DNA of 64,000 nt from Flavobacterium croceum DSM 17960 (GCF_002917885.1 NZ_PQNY01000006.1:107078-171077), one strand, 5' to 3'; positions 1 to 8,925 are shown, counted from the stretch's first letter. The notes: generated from the sequence alone by a model not told the origin. Translations and numbers: made by a program.

Positions 1-1
1 A

Positions 2-400
2 AAAGCACATTTAGACATGATAAACCAAAAAATCAATGCCAATGAAGCTATTAACTGGGCTGTAGTATTAAAAACAACACAAGAAGTAATTGGTTTTGTA
101 GGGCATTATAGAATACAAATAGAAAATGCTCGATCGGAAATTGGCTACATGATTACGCCAGAACATTACAACATGGGGTATACTACAGAAATAGTAAATA
201 CCTTACTCGATTACGGATTTAATACTCTTGATTTACACAGCATTGAAGCTGTAATTGACCCAGAAAATACAGCTTCTGAACGAGTGCTACAAAAAAATAA
301 TTTTGTAAAAGAAGCACACCTTATTGAGAATGAATTTTTTGACGGAAAATATTTAGACACTGTAATCTATTCTTTACTAAAACGAAACTATACCAAATAA
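2..400 (+). CDS. GNAT-family N-acetyltransferase, 5' truncated by window edge
   Basis: The reading frame is open to the first base of the window, so the ATG at 17 is probably internal and the N-terminus is missing. What remains (about 130 residues) looks like a RimJ/RimL-type acetyltransferase. It has a central strand-helix segment (VIGFVGHYRI, then SEIGYMI), an acetyl-CoA-binding region reading MGYTTEIVNTLLDYGF, and the typical C-terminal SERVLQKNNFVKEA motif. Family members acetylate alpha-amino groups of ribosomal proteins or small molecules from acetyl-CoA in the cytosol. The substrate here cannot be told. A strong hairpin follows the stop codon. Confidence 0.8.
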   Translation, partial: KAHLDMINQKINANEAINWAVVLKTTQEVIGFVGHYRIQIENARSEIGYMITPEHYNMGYTTEIVNTLLDYGFNTLDLHSIEAVIDPENTASERVLQKNNFVKEAHLIENEFFDGKYLDTVIYSLLKRNYTK

Positions 401-404
401 AAAA

Positions 405-437
405 AGCCGATTTACACTGCTGTAAATCGGACTTTTT
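405..437. terminator. Intrinsic terminator hairpin
   Basis: A perfect 10-bp stem (407-416 with 421-430) and 4-nt loop is followed by a T run on the + strand and preceded by an A run. It sits between converging genes and could end transcription from both sides. A smaller 6-bp inverted repeat with a 3-nt loop follows at 440-454. Confidence 0.8.
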
Positions 438-492
438 CAACCGATAAAATCGGTACTAACCAATAACTCTATCGTGATTGTTTTCTAAAGAA

Positions 493-1131
493 TTAGAATA
501 CAAATTTAAATCCAAATGATAATGGAGTTGTTAATGTAGGATTAGATCCTCCCAAAGCTCCATTGTAACCAGACTCTACACTTGCAACGTGAGCAACTGA
601 AAAATCAGTAACTGTAGTTTTATCTCCTGCTTTTGGAGTTAAAGTAGTTTGACTAAAATTAGCTAAATTGTAAGAAAACTCTACAGAGAAGTTTTTAGTA
701 ACAAAGAAATCTAAACCACCAGACATAGAAAGTCCGTATTGGCTTACTTTCAAATCACTTTCTTTTTCTTTACCAGTGATAATTGGAGCTGCTAATTGTC
801 CGAAGAAATAAAAATTATTAGCTACACCCCAATATTTTCTTACTAAAGGTTGAACTACAATTAAGTTAGTGTTTGCATTAGTTCCAACTTTGTCTTCATT
901 TTTAATTCCTATAGAACCAAAACCAAGACCTACAGCTGTAGTAGGAGCCACAAATGTTCCAACAATTGGTAAAATTGTTGTATTGGTTGCTTTAGCATCA
1001 CCTTGTTTAGTTTGTGAATAACCTATTTGTGCTGTAGCAAACCAAGCACCTTGTAAACCTGCTTTTTTTTCTTGAGCGTTTGCAGTTAAAGATAATAATG
1101 CAATACCTGCTAATACGAATAATTTTTTCAT
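493..1131 (-). CDS. Outer-membrane beta-barrel protein
   Basis: The 212-residue product starts at MKKLFVLAGIALLSL, a classical signal peptide ending in ANAQ. An in-frame ATG 45 nt upstream would put 15 residues before the signal and is unlikely to be used. The mature part alternates polar and hydrophobic residues in strand-length blocks with many Gly and aromatic residues. It ends in a terminal Phe (FGFKFVF), the signature recognised by the Bam machinery. Length and pattern fit a small OmpA/OmpW-like barrel of about eight strands (OMP_b-brl families). The function is probably structural or as a porin, and no ligand can be named. It is monocistronic. Confidence 0.75.
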   Translation of the reverse strand: MKKLFVLAGIALLSLTANAQEKKAGLQGAWFATAQIGYSQTKQGDAKATNTTILPIVGTFVAPTTAVGLGFGSIGIKNEDKVGTNANTNLIVVQPLVRKYWGVANNFYFFGQLAAPIITGKEKESDLKVSQYGLSMSGGLDFFVTKNFSVEFSYNLANFSQTTLTPKAGDKTTVTDFSVAHVASVESGYNGALGGSNPTLTTPLSFGFKFVF

Positions 1132-1258
1132 TTTGTTTTTATGTTTAAAATTATAAGGCAAATTTATAGGCATCAATGCTCATAAAAACTGACTTTTGTC
1201 ATAGTTTGAAATTTTTTTTGCGTGTATAATTAGCCCTTTGTTTTTACAGTTATTGTAG

Positions 1259-1266
1259 TACATTTG
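1259..1266 (+). promoter_or_regulatory. Bacteroidota -7 element of smpB
   Basis: TACATTTG matches the TAnnTTTG element read by the Bacteroidota primary sigma factor. It ends only four bases before the smpB ATG, so the transcript probably has almost no leader. Confidence 0.55.
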
Positions 1267-1270
1267 TGTT

Positions 1271-1726
1271 ATGATTCAAAAAGCCATAAACATAGTAAAT
1301 AAAAGAGCAAAATTTGATTATGAAATTATCGATAAGTACGACGCAGGTATTGTACTTACTGGTACAGAGATAAAATCGATACGTTTGGGTAAGGCCTCTA
1401 TTGCAGAAAGCTTCTGCGAATTTCATAACAATGAATTATTTGTTATTAATTCTAATGTAGAAGAGTATTTGTATGGTACGCATTACAATCATAGGGCAAA
1501 AAGCGAAAGAAAACTCTTACTCAATAAAAAAGAATTGCGAAAACTTGAAAAAGATTCACAAAATAAAGGTTTAACTATAGTACCTCTGCGGTTGTATACC
1601 AACGAAAAAGGATTGGCAAAAATAGAAATTGCTTTGTGTAGAGGTAAGAAAAACTACGATAAACGTGAAACTATGAAAGAACGCGATACGCAAAGAGATT
1701 TAGACCGAATTAAAAAATCATATTAA
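1271..1726 (+). CDS. smpB: SsrA-binding protein SmpB
   Basis: SmpB binds tmRNA and delivers it to ribosomes stalled on broken mRNAs, allowing trans-translation and tagging of the nascent chain for degradation. The 151-residue length is normal. Recognisable family blocks are the N-terminal [16 protein letters not shown], the beta-barrel segment [24 protein letters not shown], and the basic C-terminal tail ([14 protein letters not shown]) that mimics the tRNA anticodon arm in the decoding centre. The tmRNA gene itself is not in this window. A regulator gene follows after one base, so the two are probably co-transcribed. Confidence 0.97.
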   Translation: MIQKAINIVNKRAKFDYEIIDKYDAGIVLTGTEIKSIRLGKASIAESFCEFHNNELFVINSNVEEYLYGTHYNHRAKSERKLLLNKKELRKLEKDSQNKGLTIVPLRLYTNEKGLAKIEIALCRGKKNYDKRETMKERDTQRDLDRIKKSY

Positions 1727-1727
1727 T

Positions 1728-2072
1728 ATGAATGCTTTGCTTAAAAAAGCACGGTTAGAAAAAGGTTACACCACCAGAGCGTTGAGTGCTGTAACGCATA
1801 TCGATAATGCTTTGTTATGCAAATATGAAAACGGAAAAAGAAATCCTACAAAAGAACAACTCAAAATTCTTGCTTCCACATTAGACCTAAACTACAATGA
1901 GTTATTACTATTATGGATAAAAAATAAAATTATAGAACAATTTGGTCTTGACTCTATAACCTTAAAAGCCATGCAAGAAATTCTAAAAGAGCATTCGCAA
2001 GAAGATACTAAAATTGATAGTATTTTATTGGAAATTGAAACCTTAAAAAACAAATTGCAGCAATTGAAATAA
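1728..2072 (+). CDS. XRE-family helix-turn-helix regulator
   Basis: This is a 114-residue protein with a Cro/C1-type HTH in its first 60 residues (LLKKARLEKGYTTRALSA, then IDNALLCKYENGKRNPT, where the recognition helix lies). A charged helical tail of about 45 residues (LEIETLKNKLQQLK) could mediate dimerisation. It starts one base after the smpB stop, so it is translated from the same message. Its target is unknown. The context gives no sign of phage or toxin-antitoxin origin. Small chromosomal XRE proteins of this shape are common in flavobacteria. Confidence 0.8.
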   Translation: MNALLKKARLEKGYTTRALSAVTHIDNALLCKYENGKRNPTKEQLKILASTLDLNYNELLLLWIKNKIIEQFGLDSITLKAMQEILKEHSQEDTKIDSILLEIETLKNKLQQLK

Positions 2073-2104
2073 TGTTTTCAATTACTGCAATGAATATCAA
2101 AATA

Positions 2105-3061
2105 CTACAGTAATTTATGTAAATAAGATACCACATTACTTTCTATCCTATCTTCAATAGAAGTGGTATTCTGTGGTTTTTCAAATTTCTCTCCTATAAT
2201 TTTTTCATAAAGTTCAATATATCTTTCAGATACAGAAAAAATATAGTCGTCGGTCATGTTTGGTATTTGTTGTCCTTCTTTTCCTTGAAAACCATTTTCA
2301 ATAAGCCATTTTCGTACAAACTCTTTTGAAAGTTGTTTTTGTTCTTCTCCACGATCTTGTCTTTGTTGGTATCCATCGGCATAAAAATACCTTGAAGAAT
2401 CTGGAGTATGAATTTCATCAATAAGAACTATTGTTCCGTCTTGTGTTTTTCCAAACTCATATTTTGTATCTACCAAAATTAAACCTCTTTGTTGAGCAAT
2501 TTGTGTTCCTCTTTCAAACAATTTATAGGTATAATCTTCTAAAATTTTATAATCGTCTTCGCTAACAATATTTTTCGAAATTATTTCATTTCTCGAAATA
2601 TCAGCATCATGAGCACCAAAATCTTCTTTGGTGGTTGGTGTTATTATAGGAAAAGGAAGTTTGTCGTTTTCTTTAAGACCTTCGGGTAACGATACCCCAC
2701 ACAGTTGTCTTTTTCCCAAAGCATATTCTCTATAAGCATGCCCCGATAAATAGCCACGTATTACCATTTCTACTTTAAAAGGAGTACACAATTTACCAAT
2801 AGCTACATTTGGGTCTGGAGTTGCCAACAACCAATTGGGCACAATATCTGCTGTGAGTTGCATAAATTGGGTTGCAATTTGGTTTAATATTTGGCCTTTG
2901 TAAGGAATCCCTTTAGGTAATACTACATCAAATGCAGATAGCCTGTCGCTTGCAATCATAACAAGCCATTGGTTGTTTATATTATAAACATCGCGTACTT
3001 TTCCTTTGTAAACAGAAACTTGCTTAGGAAAATGAAAATTAGTTTGGGTAATTGTATTCAT
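2105..3061 (-). CDS. purC: SAICAR synthetase (purine biosynthesis)
   Basis: PurC joins aspartate to CAIR using ATP, the eighth step of de novo purine synthesis. The 318-residue length matches the longer Bacteroidota/eukaryote-like form. Family blocks visible are YKGKVRDVY (about 18-26), [13 protein letters not shown] (37-49), the [16 protein letters not shown] block, and [12 protein letters not shown]. The C-terminal half carries DTKYEFG and [13 protein letters not shown], which bind the substrates. It lies alone on the minus strand with its own TAnnTTTG promoter. purB, which acts in the next step, is in this window at 28.9 kb. Confidence 0.97.
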   Translation of the reverse strand: MNTITQTNFHFPKQVSVYKGKVRDVYNINNQWLVMIASDRLSAFDVVLPKGIPYKGQILNQIATQFMQLTADIVPNWLLATPDPNVAIGKLCTPFKVEMVIRGYLSGHAYREYALGKRQLCGVSLPEGLKENDKLPFPIITPTTKEDFGAHDADISRNEIISKNIVSEDDYKILEDYTYKLFERGTQIAQQRGLILVDTKYEFGKTQDGTIVLIDEIHTPDSSRYFYADGYQQRQDRGEEQKQLSKEFVRKWLIENGFQGKEGQQIPNMTDDYIFSVSERYIELYEKIIGEKFEKPQNTTSIEDRIESNVVSYLHKLL

Positions 3062-3083
3062 AAAGGTTGTTGTGTTGTTGTAG

Positions 3084-3091
3084 CAAAAGTA
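3084..3091 (-). promoter_or_regulatory. -7 element of purC
   Basis: Read on the minus strand this is TACTTTTG, a perfect TAnnTTTG, 22 bases before the purC start. This gives a leader of roughly 15 nt. I see no purine-responsive operator or riboswitch between it and the start codon. Confidence 0.55.
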
Positions 3092-3179
3092 AGTTTCTTA
3101 TGAGATATTTAAAAAGATAAATCATTTTAATTTTAAAATTTTTAATCACTTTTTAACTTAAATTTTATGGCTTTATTCT

Positions 3180-3187
3180 TACTTTTG
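3180..3187 (+). promoter_or_regulatory. -7 element of sodC
   Basis: TACTTTTG lies 13 bases before the sodC ATG and fits TAnnTTTG. No convincing -33 TTTG partner is seen at the usual spacing. Confidence 0.5.
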
Positions 3188-3200
3188 AAAAAAATAGTTC

Positions 3201-3725
3201 ATGAAAAAAATAGCTTTTATTTTAATAGGCTTGTATACACTAGCTACTACAAGTTGCAAATCGGGTTCAAATAGTAACAATAGCTTGACTATAAATCTTG
3301 AGCCCAAAAGTAATTCTACCGTACAAGGCACAGCTACTTTTATAGAAAAAAATGGCAAAGTATTGATGACTGCAAAACTTACAGGTTTAAAACCAGGAGT
3401 TCATGCTATACATTTACATGAAAAAGCCGATTGTTCATCGGCAGATGCAACTTCATCGGGCGGGCATTGGAATCCTACTTTTAAAAAACATGGAAAATGG
3501 GGCGATGCAGAACATCATAAAGGCGATATTGGAAATTTTACCGCAGATAGTAATGGTAAAGCTACCCTAACTTTTGAAACAAATGAATGGTGTTTGGGTT
3601 GTAATGATGCTACCAAAAATATTATTGAAAAAGCTGTTATTGTACACGATAAAGCAGACGATTTTACAACTCAGCCTACTGGAAATGCGGGAGCTAGAGT
3701 AGCATGTTCGGCAATAATTCGATAA
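3201..3725 (+). CDS. sodC: Cu/Zn superoxide dismutase, lipoprotein
   Basis: The enzyme dismutates superoxide to oxygen and hydrogen peroxide outside the cytoplasm. A lipoprotein signal ends at Cys19 (ATTSC), so the enzyme is membrane anchored. All metal ligands can be read: copper His71 and His73 (HLHEK), bridging His89 (GGHW), zinc His97/His106 and Asp109, and copper His149 (VHDKAD). The disulphide pair Cys78/Cys169 and the guiding Arg166 (GARVAC) are present. Two extra cysteines (131 and 134, CLGC) are unusual and could bind metal or form a second disulphide. The length of 174 residues is normal. A LETM1-like gene follows after six bases. Confidence 0.95.
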   Translation: MKKIAFILIGLYTLATTSCKSGSNSNNSLTINLEPKSNSTVQGTATFIEKNGKVLMTAKLTGLKPGVHAIHLHEKADCSSADATSSGGHWNPTFKKHGKWGDAEHHKGDIGNFTADSNGKATLTFETNEWCLGCNDATKNIIEKAVIVHDKADDFTTQPTGNAGARVACSAIIR

Positions 3726-3731
3726 TATTTT

Positions 3732-4934
3732 ATGATAAATCCTTCTGCTCATAGCTGGATACAAAAGTATTTGGCTTTAAGTTCGGAAAATTTAGATGTA
3801 CCACAAAGTATAAAAGATTTTTATGTTACTTTACGAAAAAGCGGGTTTATTTATGGTCACATTCATGAACTCGCATTTTTAAAAAGTATTCAACTAACTG
3901 GTTGGAAACCAAATGAAATATCAAAAATAGCATTGCTTGATGCTCTTTTTGGGTTATATACTATACAAAGTATACAAAAATCAAAGGTTAATTTTGTTAC
4001 TAGTTTACAGCAATTTTATTGTACAATAAGTTTGCAAAAAGGCAATTGGACAGAAGCTGATTTACATGCAAAATATTCTAAAATAAATCTTGAAACTGTT
4101 TTAAACGAGCGAGTAAAGACGAATGAAAATACTATAAGTCAAAAATTCTCTCACATTCTCACCAATGCACTACTGTTTGTAGATGTATTAGCGTATTACA
4201 AATTTTTAAATCAAAAAGAAATATCGCATAAGTATATTGTATCGCTTGAAGAATTGATTATGTCGGTGGTTACTTTGGCTCTTCAATCTAAAATCAATAA
4301 ATCGCAATACGACGAACTATTGTATAAACTTTTTGAAACTTCTTTACGTTTTGGCAAACATGCAAAAGTAAATTTGCAAAACACTACCGACCTAAATATT
4401 GATTTATTAACCCATAAACTTGAAAAGTACTACTTATATGATTTGGCTGTAATGACGCTTTGGGCAGATCAAAAAATGGATGTTGAAGAACTACAATTTT
4501 TAGAAAACCTAGCTCAAGTTTTGCAACTTAAACCACGTTTTACCCAGCAAAGTATTTTATTTTCTAATGAGTTTATTGAAACATATAAAAATGATATTCA
4601 ATACTTTAAATTCACCAATCCAGTAAAACATTTTTATGAACAAGCGAGTCAAAATGTAGCTATATTAATCAATAGAAATCAAAAAAGACTTACAAAAGAA
4701 CTCTTAGAAAGTAAAGAATTATTACAATTACTAGCCAAAAGCACCACAAAAGAGTTAGATGCTAAAGAAAAAAAGAAAGTAAAAAAACAGTTGCTCGATA
4801 TTTGTAAAACTATACCTTCGCTTACTATTTTTTTACTTCCTGGTGGCGGATTTCTTCTACCACTATTGGTAAAATATATTCCGCAATTACTACCTTCTGC
4901 ATTTAATGAAAATACAGAGGATACAAATTCTTAA
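3732..4934 (+). CDS. LETM1-like protein with TerB-like region
   Basis: The 400-residue product has two recognisable parts. Around 230-260 (LYDLAVMTLWADQKMDVEELQFL) it resembles an acidic TerB-type helical segment. Residues 325-390 match the bacterial LETM1-like ribosome-binding domain: KELLQLLAKSTTKELDAKE, then a basic helix, then TIFLLPGGGFLLPLLVKYIPQ, a hydrophobic GG-containing segment that may touch the membrane. Flavobacterial homologues are, as I recall, annotated as LETM1-related and biofilm-associated. The molecular role is not established. Its stop codon overlaps by four bases with the converging carbonic anhydrase gene. It is probably co-transcribed with sodC. Confidence 0.7.
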   Translation: MINPSAHSWIQKYLALSSENLDVPQSIKDFYVTLRKSGFIYGHIHELAFLKSIQLTGWKPNEISKIALLDALFGLYTIQSIQKSKVNFVTSLQQFYCTISLQKGNWTEADLHAKYSKINLETVLNERVKTNENTISQKFSHILTNALLFVDVLAYYKFLNQKEISHKYIVSLEELIMSVVTLALQSKINKSQYDELLYKLFETSLRFGKHAKVNLQNTTDLNIDLLTHKLEKYYLYDLAVMTLWADQKMDVEELQFLENLAQVLQLKPRFTQQSILFSNEFIETYKNDIQYFKFTNPVKHFYEQASQNVAILINRNQKRLTKELLESKELLQLLAKSTTKELDAKEKKKVKKQLLDICKTIPSLTIFLLPGGGFLLPLLVKYIPQLLPSAFNENTEDTNS

Positions 4935-5566
4935 AAATCTAGATGAAACACATCGTGTAAATCTTTATTGGAGCTTATATTCACGTCCAAATCGGTTACA
5001 TACCCAGAGTTTAAACCATAAACCCAACCATGCAAACTTACCTCTTGCCCATTTTTCCATGCGTTTTGTACAATAGAGGTTTTTCCTAAATCGTGTACTT
5101 GTTCTATTACATTGAGTTCTACTAATCTGTTAAACTTCTTTTCATTATCTTCAATAGAATTAAGTTCTTCTAGATGAAGTCGGTATAAATCTTTTATATG
5201 TCTAATCCAATTATCGATTATACCAATAGATTTGTTTTCCATTGCAGCTTTTACACCTCCGCAACCATAATGCCCGCAAACAATTACATGTTTAATTTTT
5301 AATGCATTTACAGCATAGTCCAATACACTTAGCATATTCATATCTGAATGTATTACCAAATTGGCTATATTTCTATGTACAAAAACATCGCCTGGTTTAC
5401 CGCCTACTATCTCATTGGCAGGCACTCTACTATCTGAACAACCAATCCATAGAATTTTTGGTTTTTGTTCTTTTGCTAAGTCATTAAAATAATTTGGGTC
5501 TATGGCGACTTGCTCTTCTACCCACTTTTTGTTGTTTTCTAAAAGTTGTTTGTATAAATCTGTCAT
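4931..5566 (-). CDS. can: Beta-class carbonic anhydrase (cytosolic)
   Basis: It interconverts CO2 and bicarbonate. The zinc ligands and catalytic dyad are all in place: Cys43, Asp45 and Arg47 (IGCSDSRVPANE) plus His99 and Cys102 (CGHYGCGG). The 211-residue length and the YGLNSG and HGWVYGL blocks match the Can-type bacterial beta class. There is no signal peptide. It is the most promoter-distal member of a cluster of two carbonic anhydrases and a SulP anion transporter, 87 bases after the second anhydrase and separated from it by a terminator hairpin. It may therefore also have its own promoter. Confidence 0.95.
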   Translation of the reverse strand: MTDLYKQLLENNKKWVEEQVAIDPNYFNDLAKEQKPKILWIGCSDSRVPANEIVGGKPGDVFVHRNIANLVIHSDMNMLSVLDYAVNALKIKHVIVCGHYGCGGVKAAMENKSIGIIDNWIRHIKDLYRLHLEELNSIEDNEKKFNRLVELNVIEQVHDLGKTSIVQNAWKNGQEVSLHGWVYGLNSGYVTDLDVNISSNKDLHDVFHLDF

Positions 5567-5613
5567 TTATTCTTTTTTATACTAAGGCTATTTGTTGAGC
5601 TAATTTAGAATAA

Positions 5614-5647
5614 AAAAACCATCAAAAATAATTTCGATGGTTTTTTC
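5614..5647 (-). terminator. Intrinsic terminator after the second carbonic anhydrase
   Basis: A 10-bp stem (5614-5623 with 5636-5645) is followed on the minus strand by a T run. It separates the SulP/anhydrase pair from the can gene. Confidence 0.75.
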
Positions 5648-5653
5648 GTTCAA

Positions 5654-6337
5654 TTAATGTCTTAATTCGGCAACTGTAAATTTCGGATTTTGATCGTCTT
5701 TTATGTATTCTACATCTTGATAAAATGTAACTTCACCTGTTTCTATATTGTGCATAGCGCCAACAATACCTATTTCGCCTTTTTCTACCATTTGTTCTAA
5801 AATAAAACTGCGCTCGATTATGCTTTTTACACTGCGTTTTACATTGATTGTAGATACATTTTCTACAAAATCGCTATTCGAAGAATTTCGATTCTCTTTT
5901 ATTGTTTTTTCTTGATAAACAGCAGGCTGCAGTTTTGACAGTAATTCTGTTAAATTTCCCATTTCTACATGATCACATGCTCCTTTTACAGCTCCACATT
6001 TACTGTGCCCTAATACAACTATAAGTTTAGATCCTGCTACTTTACACGCAAATTCCATACTCCCAATAATATCTGTATTGACAATATTTCCTGCTATTCG
6101 AACAGAAAATACATCACCCAAACCTTGATCAAAAATAAGTTCTGCCGAGGTTCTACTGTCTATACAACTTAAAATTATTGCAAATGGCCATTGTCCATCT
6201 CGTGTTTCATTTACTTGCTCTAGCAAATTTCTATGCGCTTTTAAATTGTTTACAAATCTATTATTACCTTCTTTTAATATTTCTAATGCTTTTCTGGGTG
6301 TAATAGATGCTTGTAATTCTTTATTTAATGTTTTCAT
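5654..6337 (-). CDS. Second beta-carbonic anhydrase, SulP-linked
   Basis: This 227-residue protein belongs to the beta class but is clearly diverged from the neighbouring enzyme. It keeps the active-site residues Cys58, Asp60, Arg62 (SCIDSRTS) and His111, Cys114 (GHSKCGAV). The N-terminal block PRKALEILKEGNNRFV and the VRIAGNI segment are typical of the group often found beside SulP transporters. There is no signal peptide. The gene begins 15 bases after the SulP stop, so the two are co-transcribed. The likely role is to interconvert CO2 with the bicarbonate handled by the transporter. Confidence 0.93.
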   Translation of the reverse strand: MKTLNKELQASITPRKALEILKEGNNRFVNNLKAHRNLLEQVNETRDGQWPFAIILSCIDSRTSAELIFDQGLGDVFSVRIAGNIVNTDIIGSMEFACKVAGSKLIVVLGHSKCGAVKGACDHVEMGNLTELLSKLQPAVYQEKTIKENRNSSNSDFVENVSTINVKRSVKSIIERSFILEQMVEKGEIGIVGAMHNIETGEVTFYQDVEYIKDDQNPKFTVAELRH

Positions 6338-6352
6338 ATTACTCTATTTTTA

Positions 6353-7948
6353 TTAGATATTGGTTGTAAATACGTGTTTTTCTTCTTCGCCAGTGTTTTC
6401 AAGATCGTATGCTTTTTTAAAGCCAACCAAAGTTACTTCTATATTTTCGTCTACTGATTTTATTTCTTTAAATTCTCTAATTAAATCCAATACATCGTGA
6501 GCTATATAAACTGTATCTGATGCATTGATTATTACTTTTGAATTTTCGGGTATTTGAGCAAGTGTTTCTTTTATTGCTGCTTTATTTAAAAACGAAACCT
6601 CTTGTGCTAAATCTATATGGATAATATCACCTTCGTGGTAATCTTGTTTTTTAAATTGATACGCTCGTTTCATATTTCCTTTTAATACAAAAATTACACT
6701 TATAAACATTCCTAGGGCTACTCCTTTTAGTAAATCTAAAAATACCACACCAATAAGGGTTGCAATAAATGGAATAAATTGGTATTTACCTTGTTCGTAA
6801 AAGTGTTTGATTGTTTTTGGGTTTGCCAATTTGTAGCCTACTAAGAGTAATACTGCAGCCAAAGTTGCCAAAGGAATTTTATTTAGTATTGTAGGTATTA
6901 ACAATACACTTATAAGCAATAATACTCCATGAATTATAGATGACATTTTAGTTTTTGCTCCTGCAGCATTGTTAGCTGAAGTTCTTACAACGACAGATGT
7001 CATGGGTAAACCGCCCAAAATTGCGCTTACTATGTTGCCTATGCCTTGAGCTTTAAGTTCTACATTAGTATTGGTATATCTTTTTTGTGCGTCCATTCTA
7101 TCTGCTGCTTCTACACACAAAAGAGTTTCTATAGAGGCTACTACTGCAATGGTTAAAGCTACAATCCAAACTTTAGTATTTAAAATTGAAGAAAAATCTG
7201 GTAGGGTAAGTATCTCTCCAAAATTTGATATTGAATTTAAAACAGGTAAGTTTACCAAATGCTCACTTTGTATAGCAAAAGGGTTTTTTGAAACTAAAAA
7301 TACTTCATTTAAAAGTACGCTTAAAATAACAGCAATTAGAGCTGCGGGTATAAATTTTATTTTTTGTAAAGAAGGTATTTTATTCCAACTTATTAAAATT
7401 ATGAGAGAAACTGTAGTTATTACTATAGGCCCTAAACTCCAAACCGACGGGAGTGCAATAACTTGTGTAATAATATTATCTTCTGTTGAAAAAAATAAAG
7501 ATAAGTCGCCAAAATAATCTTTATCAATACCAAAAACATGAGGTATTTGCTTTAAAAAAATAATTACGCCTATACCAGCTAACATACCTTCGATTACATT
7601 ATTTGGAAAATAATTTGATATCGTTCCTGCTTTTAAAAAACCTAATATCAACTGAATAACTCCTGCTAATAAAACGGCTAGAAGAAAAGTTTCAAAATTA
7701 CCCAAATCTGATATGGCTGTAAGAACAATTGCCGTAAGACCCGCAGCTGGGCCCGATACGCTTAAATGCGATTGACTTAAAAAACCTACAACTATTCCTC
7801 CTACTATACCCGAAATAATACCAGAAAATAATGGAGCTCCACTTGCCAATGCAATACCCAAACACAAAGGTAATGCCACTAAAAATACCACCAAACCTGA
7901 GGCAAAATCAGACTTGAGGTGACCAAAAATATTTATCTTTTTTGTCAT
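6353..7948 (-). CDS. SulP-family anion transporter with STAS domain
   Basis: The 531-residue protein has about ten to twelve hydrophobic segments (residues 15-425) and a C-terminal cytosolic STAS domain (about 440-531). Core motifs include FASGLVVFLVALPLCLGIA near the start, SGPAAGLTAIVL, and NVELKAQGIGNI/LGGLPMTSVVVRT in the middle. SulP proteins carry sulphate, bicarbonate or other anions. Co-transcription with a carbonic anhydrase argues for bicarbonate, as proposed for similar pairs in marine Bacteroidota. Sulphate cannot be excluded from sequence, since no sulphate-assimilation gene is near. The STAS domain commonly regulates activity. Confidence 0.9.
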   Translation of the reverse strand: MTKKINIFGHLKSDFASGLVVFLVALPLCLGIALASGAPLFSGIISGIVGGIVVGFLSQSHLSVSGPAAGLTAIVLTAISDLGNFETFLLAVLLAGVIQLILGFLKAGTISNYFPNNVIEGMLAGIGVIIFLKQIPHVFGIDKDYFGDLSLFFSTEDNIITQVIALPSVWSLGPIVITTVSLIILISWNKIPSLQKIKFIPAALIAVILSVLLNEVFLVSKNPFAIQSEHLVNLPVLNSISNFGEILTLPDFSSILNTKVWIVALTIAVVASIETLLCVEAADRMDAQKRYTNTNVELKAQGIGNIVSAILGGLPMTSVVVRTSANNAAGAKTKMSSIIHGVLLLISVLLIPTILNKIPLATLAAVLLLVGYKLANPKTIKHFYEQGKYQFIPFIATLIGVVFLDLLKGVALGMFISVIFVLKGNMKRAYQFKKQDYHEGDIIHIDLAQEVSFLNKAAIKETLAQIPENSKVIINASDTVYIAHDVLDLIREFKEIKSVDENIEVTLVGFKKAYDLENTGEEEKHVFTTNI

Positions 7949-8016
7949 TTTAAAATAAAAGTTTGTTATACAAAATATGTGTTCGCTTTAAGAGCCAACA
8001 TTTTAAATTATAAGTA

Positions 8017-8307
8017 TTAACAAACTTCTGGAGGTGGTAAAAAGATATCTTGAGAATACAAGTTTTTTGTGCTTGTATTGCGGTCTATAAAAATTGTATT
8101 GATATTATTTATAGATGGTGTTGCATCAAAATATTCAAACACTATAATATGTGCTTTGACTACTTTTATATGCGAATGGCTTTCTTCTTCTTCGGTAAGG
8201 CTATAAGCGTTCGAAATATCAGAATCTTTATTGATTACCATAACTATTGTGGGTAAAGCAATAAAAGATAGAAACAGAAATAAAACGAACTGCGCTACTA
8301 TTTTCAT
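8017..8307 (-). CDS. Small membrane-anchored protein, unknown function
   Basis: I recognise this as a type of short flavobacterial protein without a known role. The 96 residues start with one hydrophobic helix (KIVAQFVLFLFLSFIALPTIVMVI), which may be a signal anchor. A Ser/Glu-rich stretch (TEEEESHSH) and a polar tail ending FLPPPEVC follow. It is 68 bases upstream of the SulP gene in the same direction, so the three or four genes could form one unit. The His-rich acidic stretch could bind metal, but that is speculation. Confidence 0.6.
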   Translation of the reverse strand: MKIVAQFVLFLFLSFIALPTIVMVINKDSDISNAYSLTEEEESHSHIKVVKAHIIVFEYFDATPSINNINTIFIDRNTSTKNLYSQDIFLPPPEVC

Positions 8308-8378
8308 ACTACAAAAATAACTTTTAAAAAAACATTTAAAAGTTATTGTAATTATTTTAACAAAAATTATAACCTATT

Positions 8379-8843
8379 TTAAGCAATCCAAGCATGAAAC
8401 ATCCAAATATTTTTTTCTTGTTCAGAAATTAAATCAGATATTAAAGTTGTAGTACCTTCATCGTCTATTTCTGATGCTAATTTTATGGTTTGTCTTTCAA
8501 GAATTAGTAATCCTTGTAAACATTGCAATATTAATTTTACGGCATCTTCATCTTCAAAAACATTTTCGCCTATAGGTAAAGTATTTTTACTTAAATAGCT
8601 CTCAAATGTATGAAAAGGAGTTTCTCCAAGAGTTAATATTCTCTCTGCAATCATGTCTATTTTAAGCTGAGCATCTGTATAGAGTTCTTCAAATTTAACA
8701 TGTAATTCAAAAAATCTTCTTCCTTTTATATTCCAGTGAAGGCCTCTTAAATTTTGATAATATATTTGAAAATTTGCCAATAAATTGTTCAAACTATTTG
8801 CTAAAATAGTTGCTTGTTCTTGAGGTAATCCTATTGCGTTCAT
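8379..8843 (-). CDS. dps: Dps-family ferritin-like DNA-protection protein
   Basis: Dps dodecamers oxidise and store iron using hydrogen peroxide and so protect DNA. The inter-subunit ferroxidase ligands show the exact family spacing: His36, His48 (12 apart), Asp63 (15 further) and Glu67. The motif LRGLHWNIKGRRFFELH is diagnostic. The 154-residue length is normal, and there is no long basic N-terminal tail, so DNA binding may be weak. It is transcribed divergently from oxyR with about 100 bases between them, the arrangement expected if OxyR controls it. Confidence 0.95.
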   Translation of the reverse strand: MNAIGLPQEQATILANSLNNLLANFQIYYQNLRGLHWNIKGRRFFELHVKFEELYTDAQLKIDMIAERILTLGETPFHTFESYLSKNTLPIGENVFEDEDAVKLILQCLQGLLILERQTIKLASEIDDEGTTTLISDLISEQEKNIWMFHAWIA

Positions 8844-8917
8844 CTTATTTTGTTTTTCTATTTTGTAAAATTATTGGTTATGCTATTTTATTTTCTATAA
8901 ATTTAATTGATAGTTTT

Positions 8918-8925
8918 TATATTTG
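8918..8925 (+). promoter_or_regulatory. -7 element of oxyR in the divergent dps/oxyR spacer
   Basis: TATATTTG fits TAnnTTTG and lies 19 bases before the oxyR ATG. The spacer (8844-8944) is very AT-rich. An OxyR operator should lie here and overlap both promoters, but I cannot define it by eye. Confidence 0.55.
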
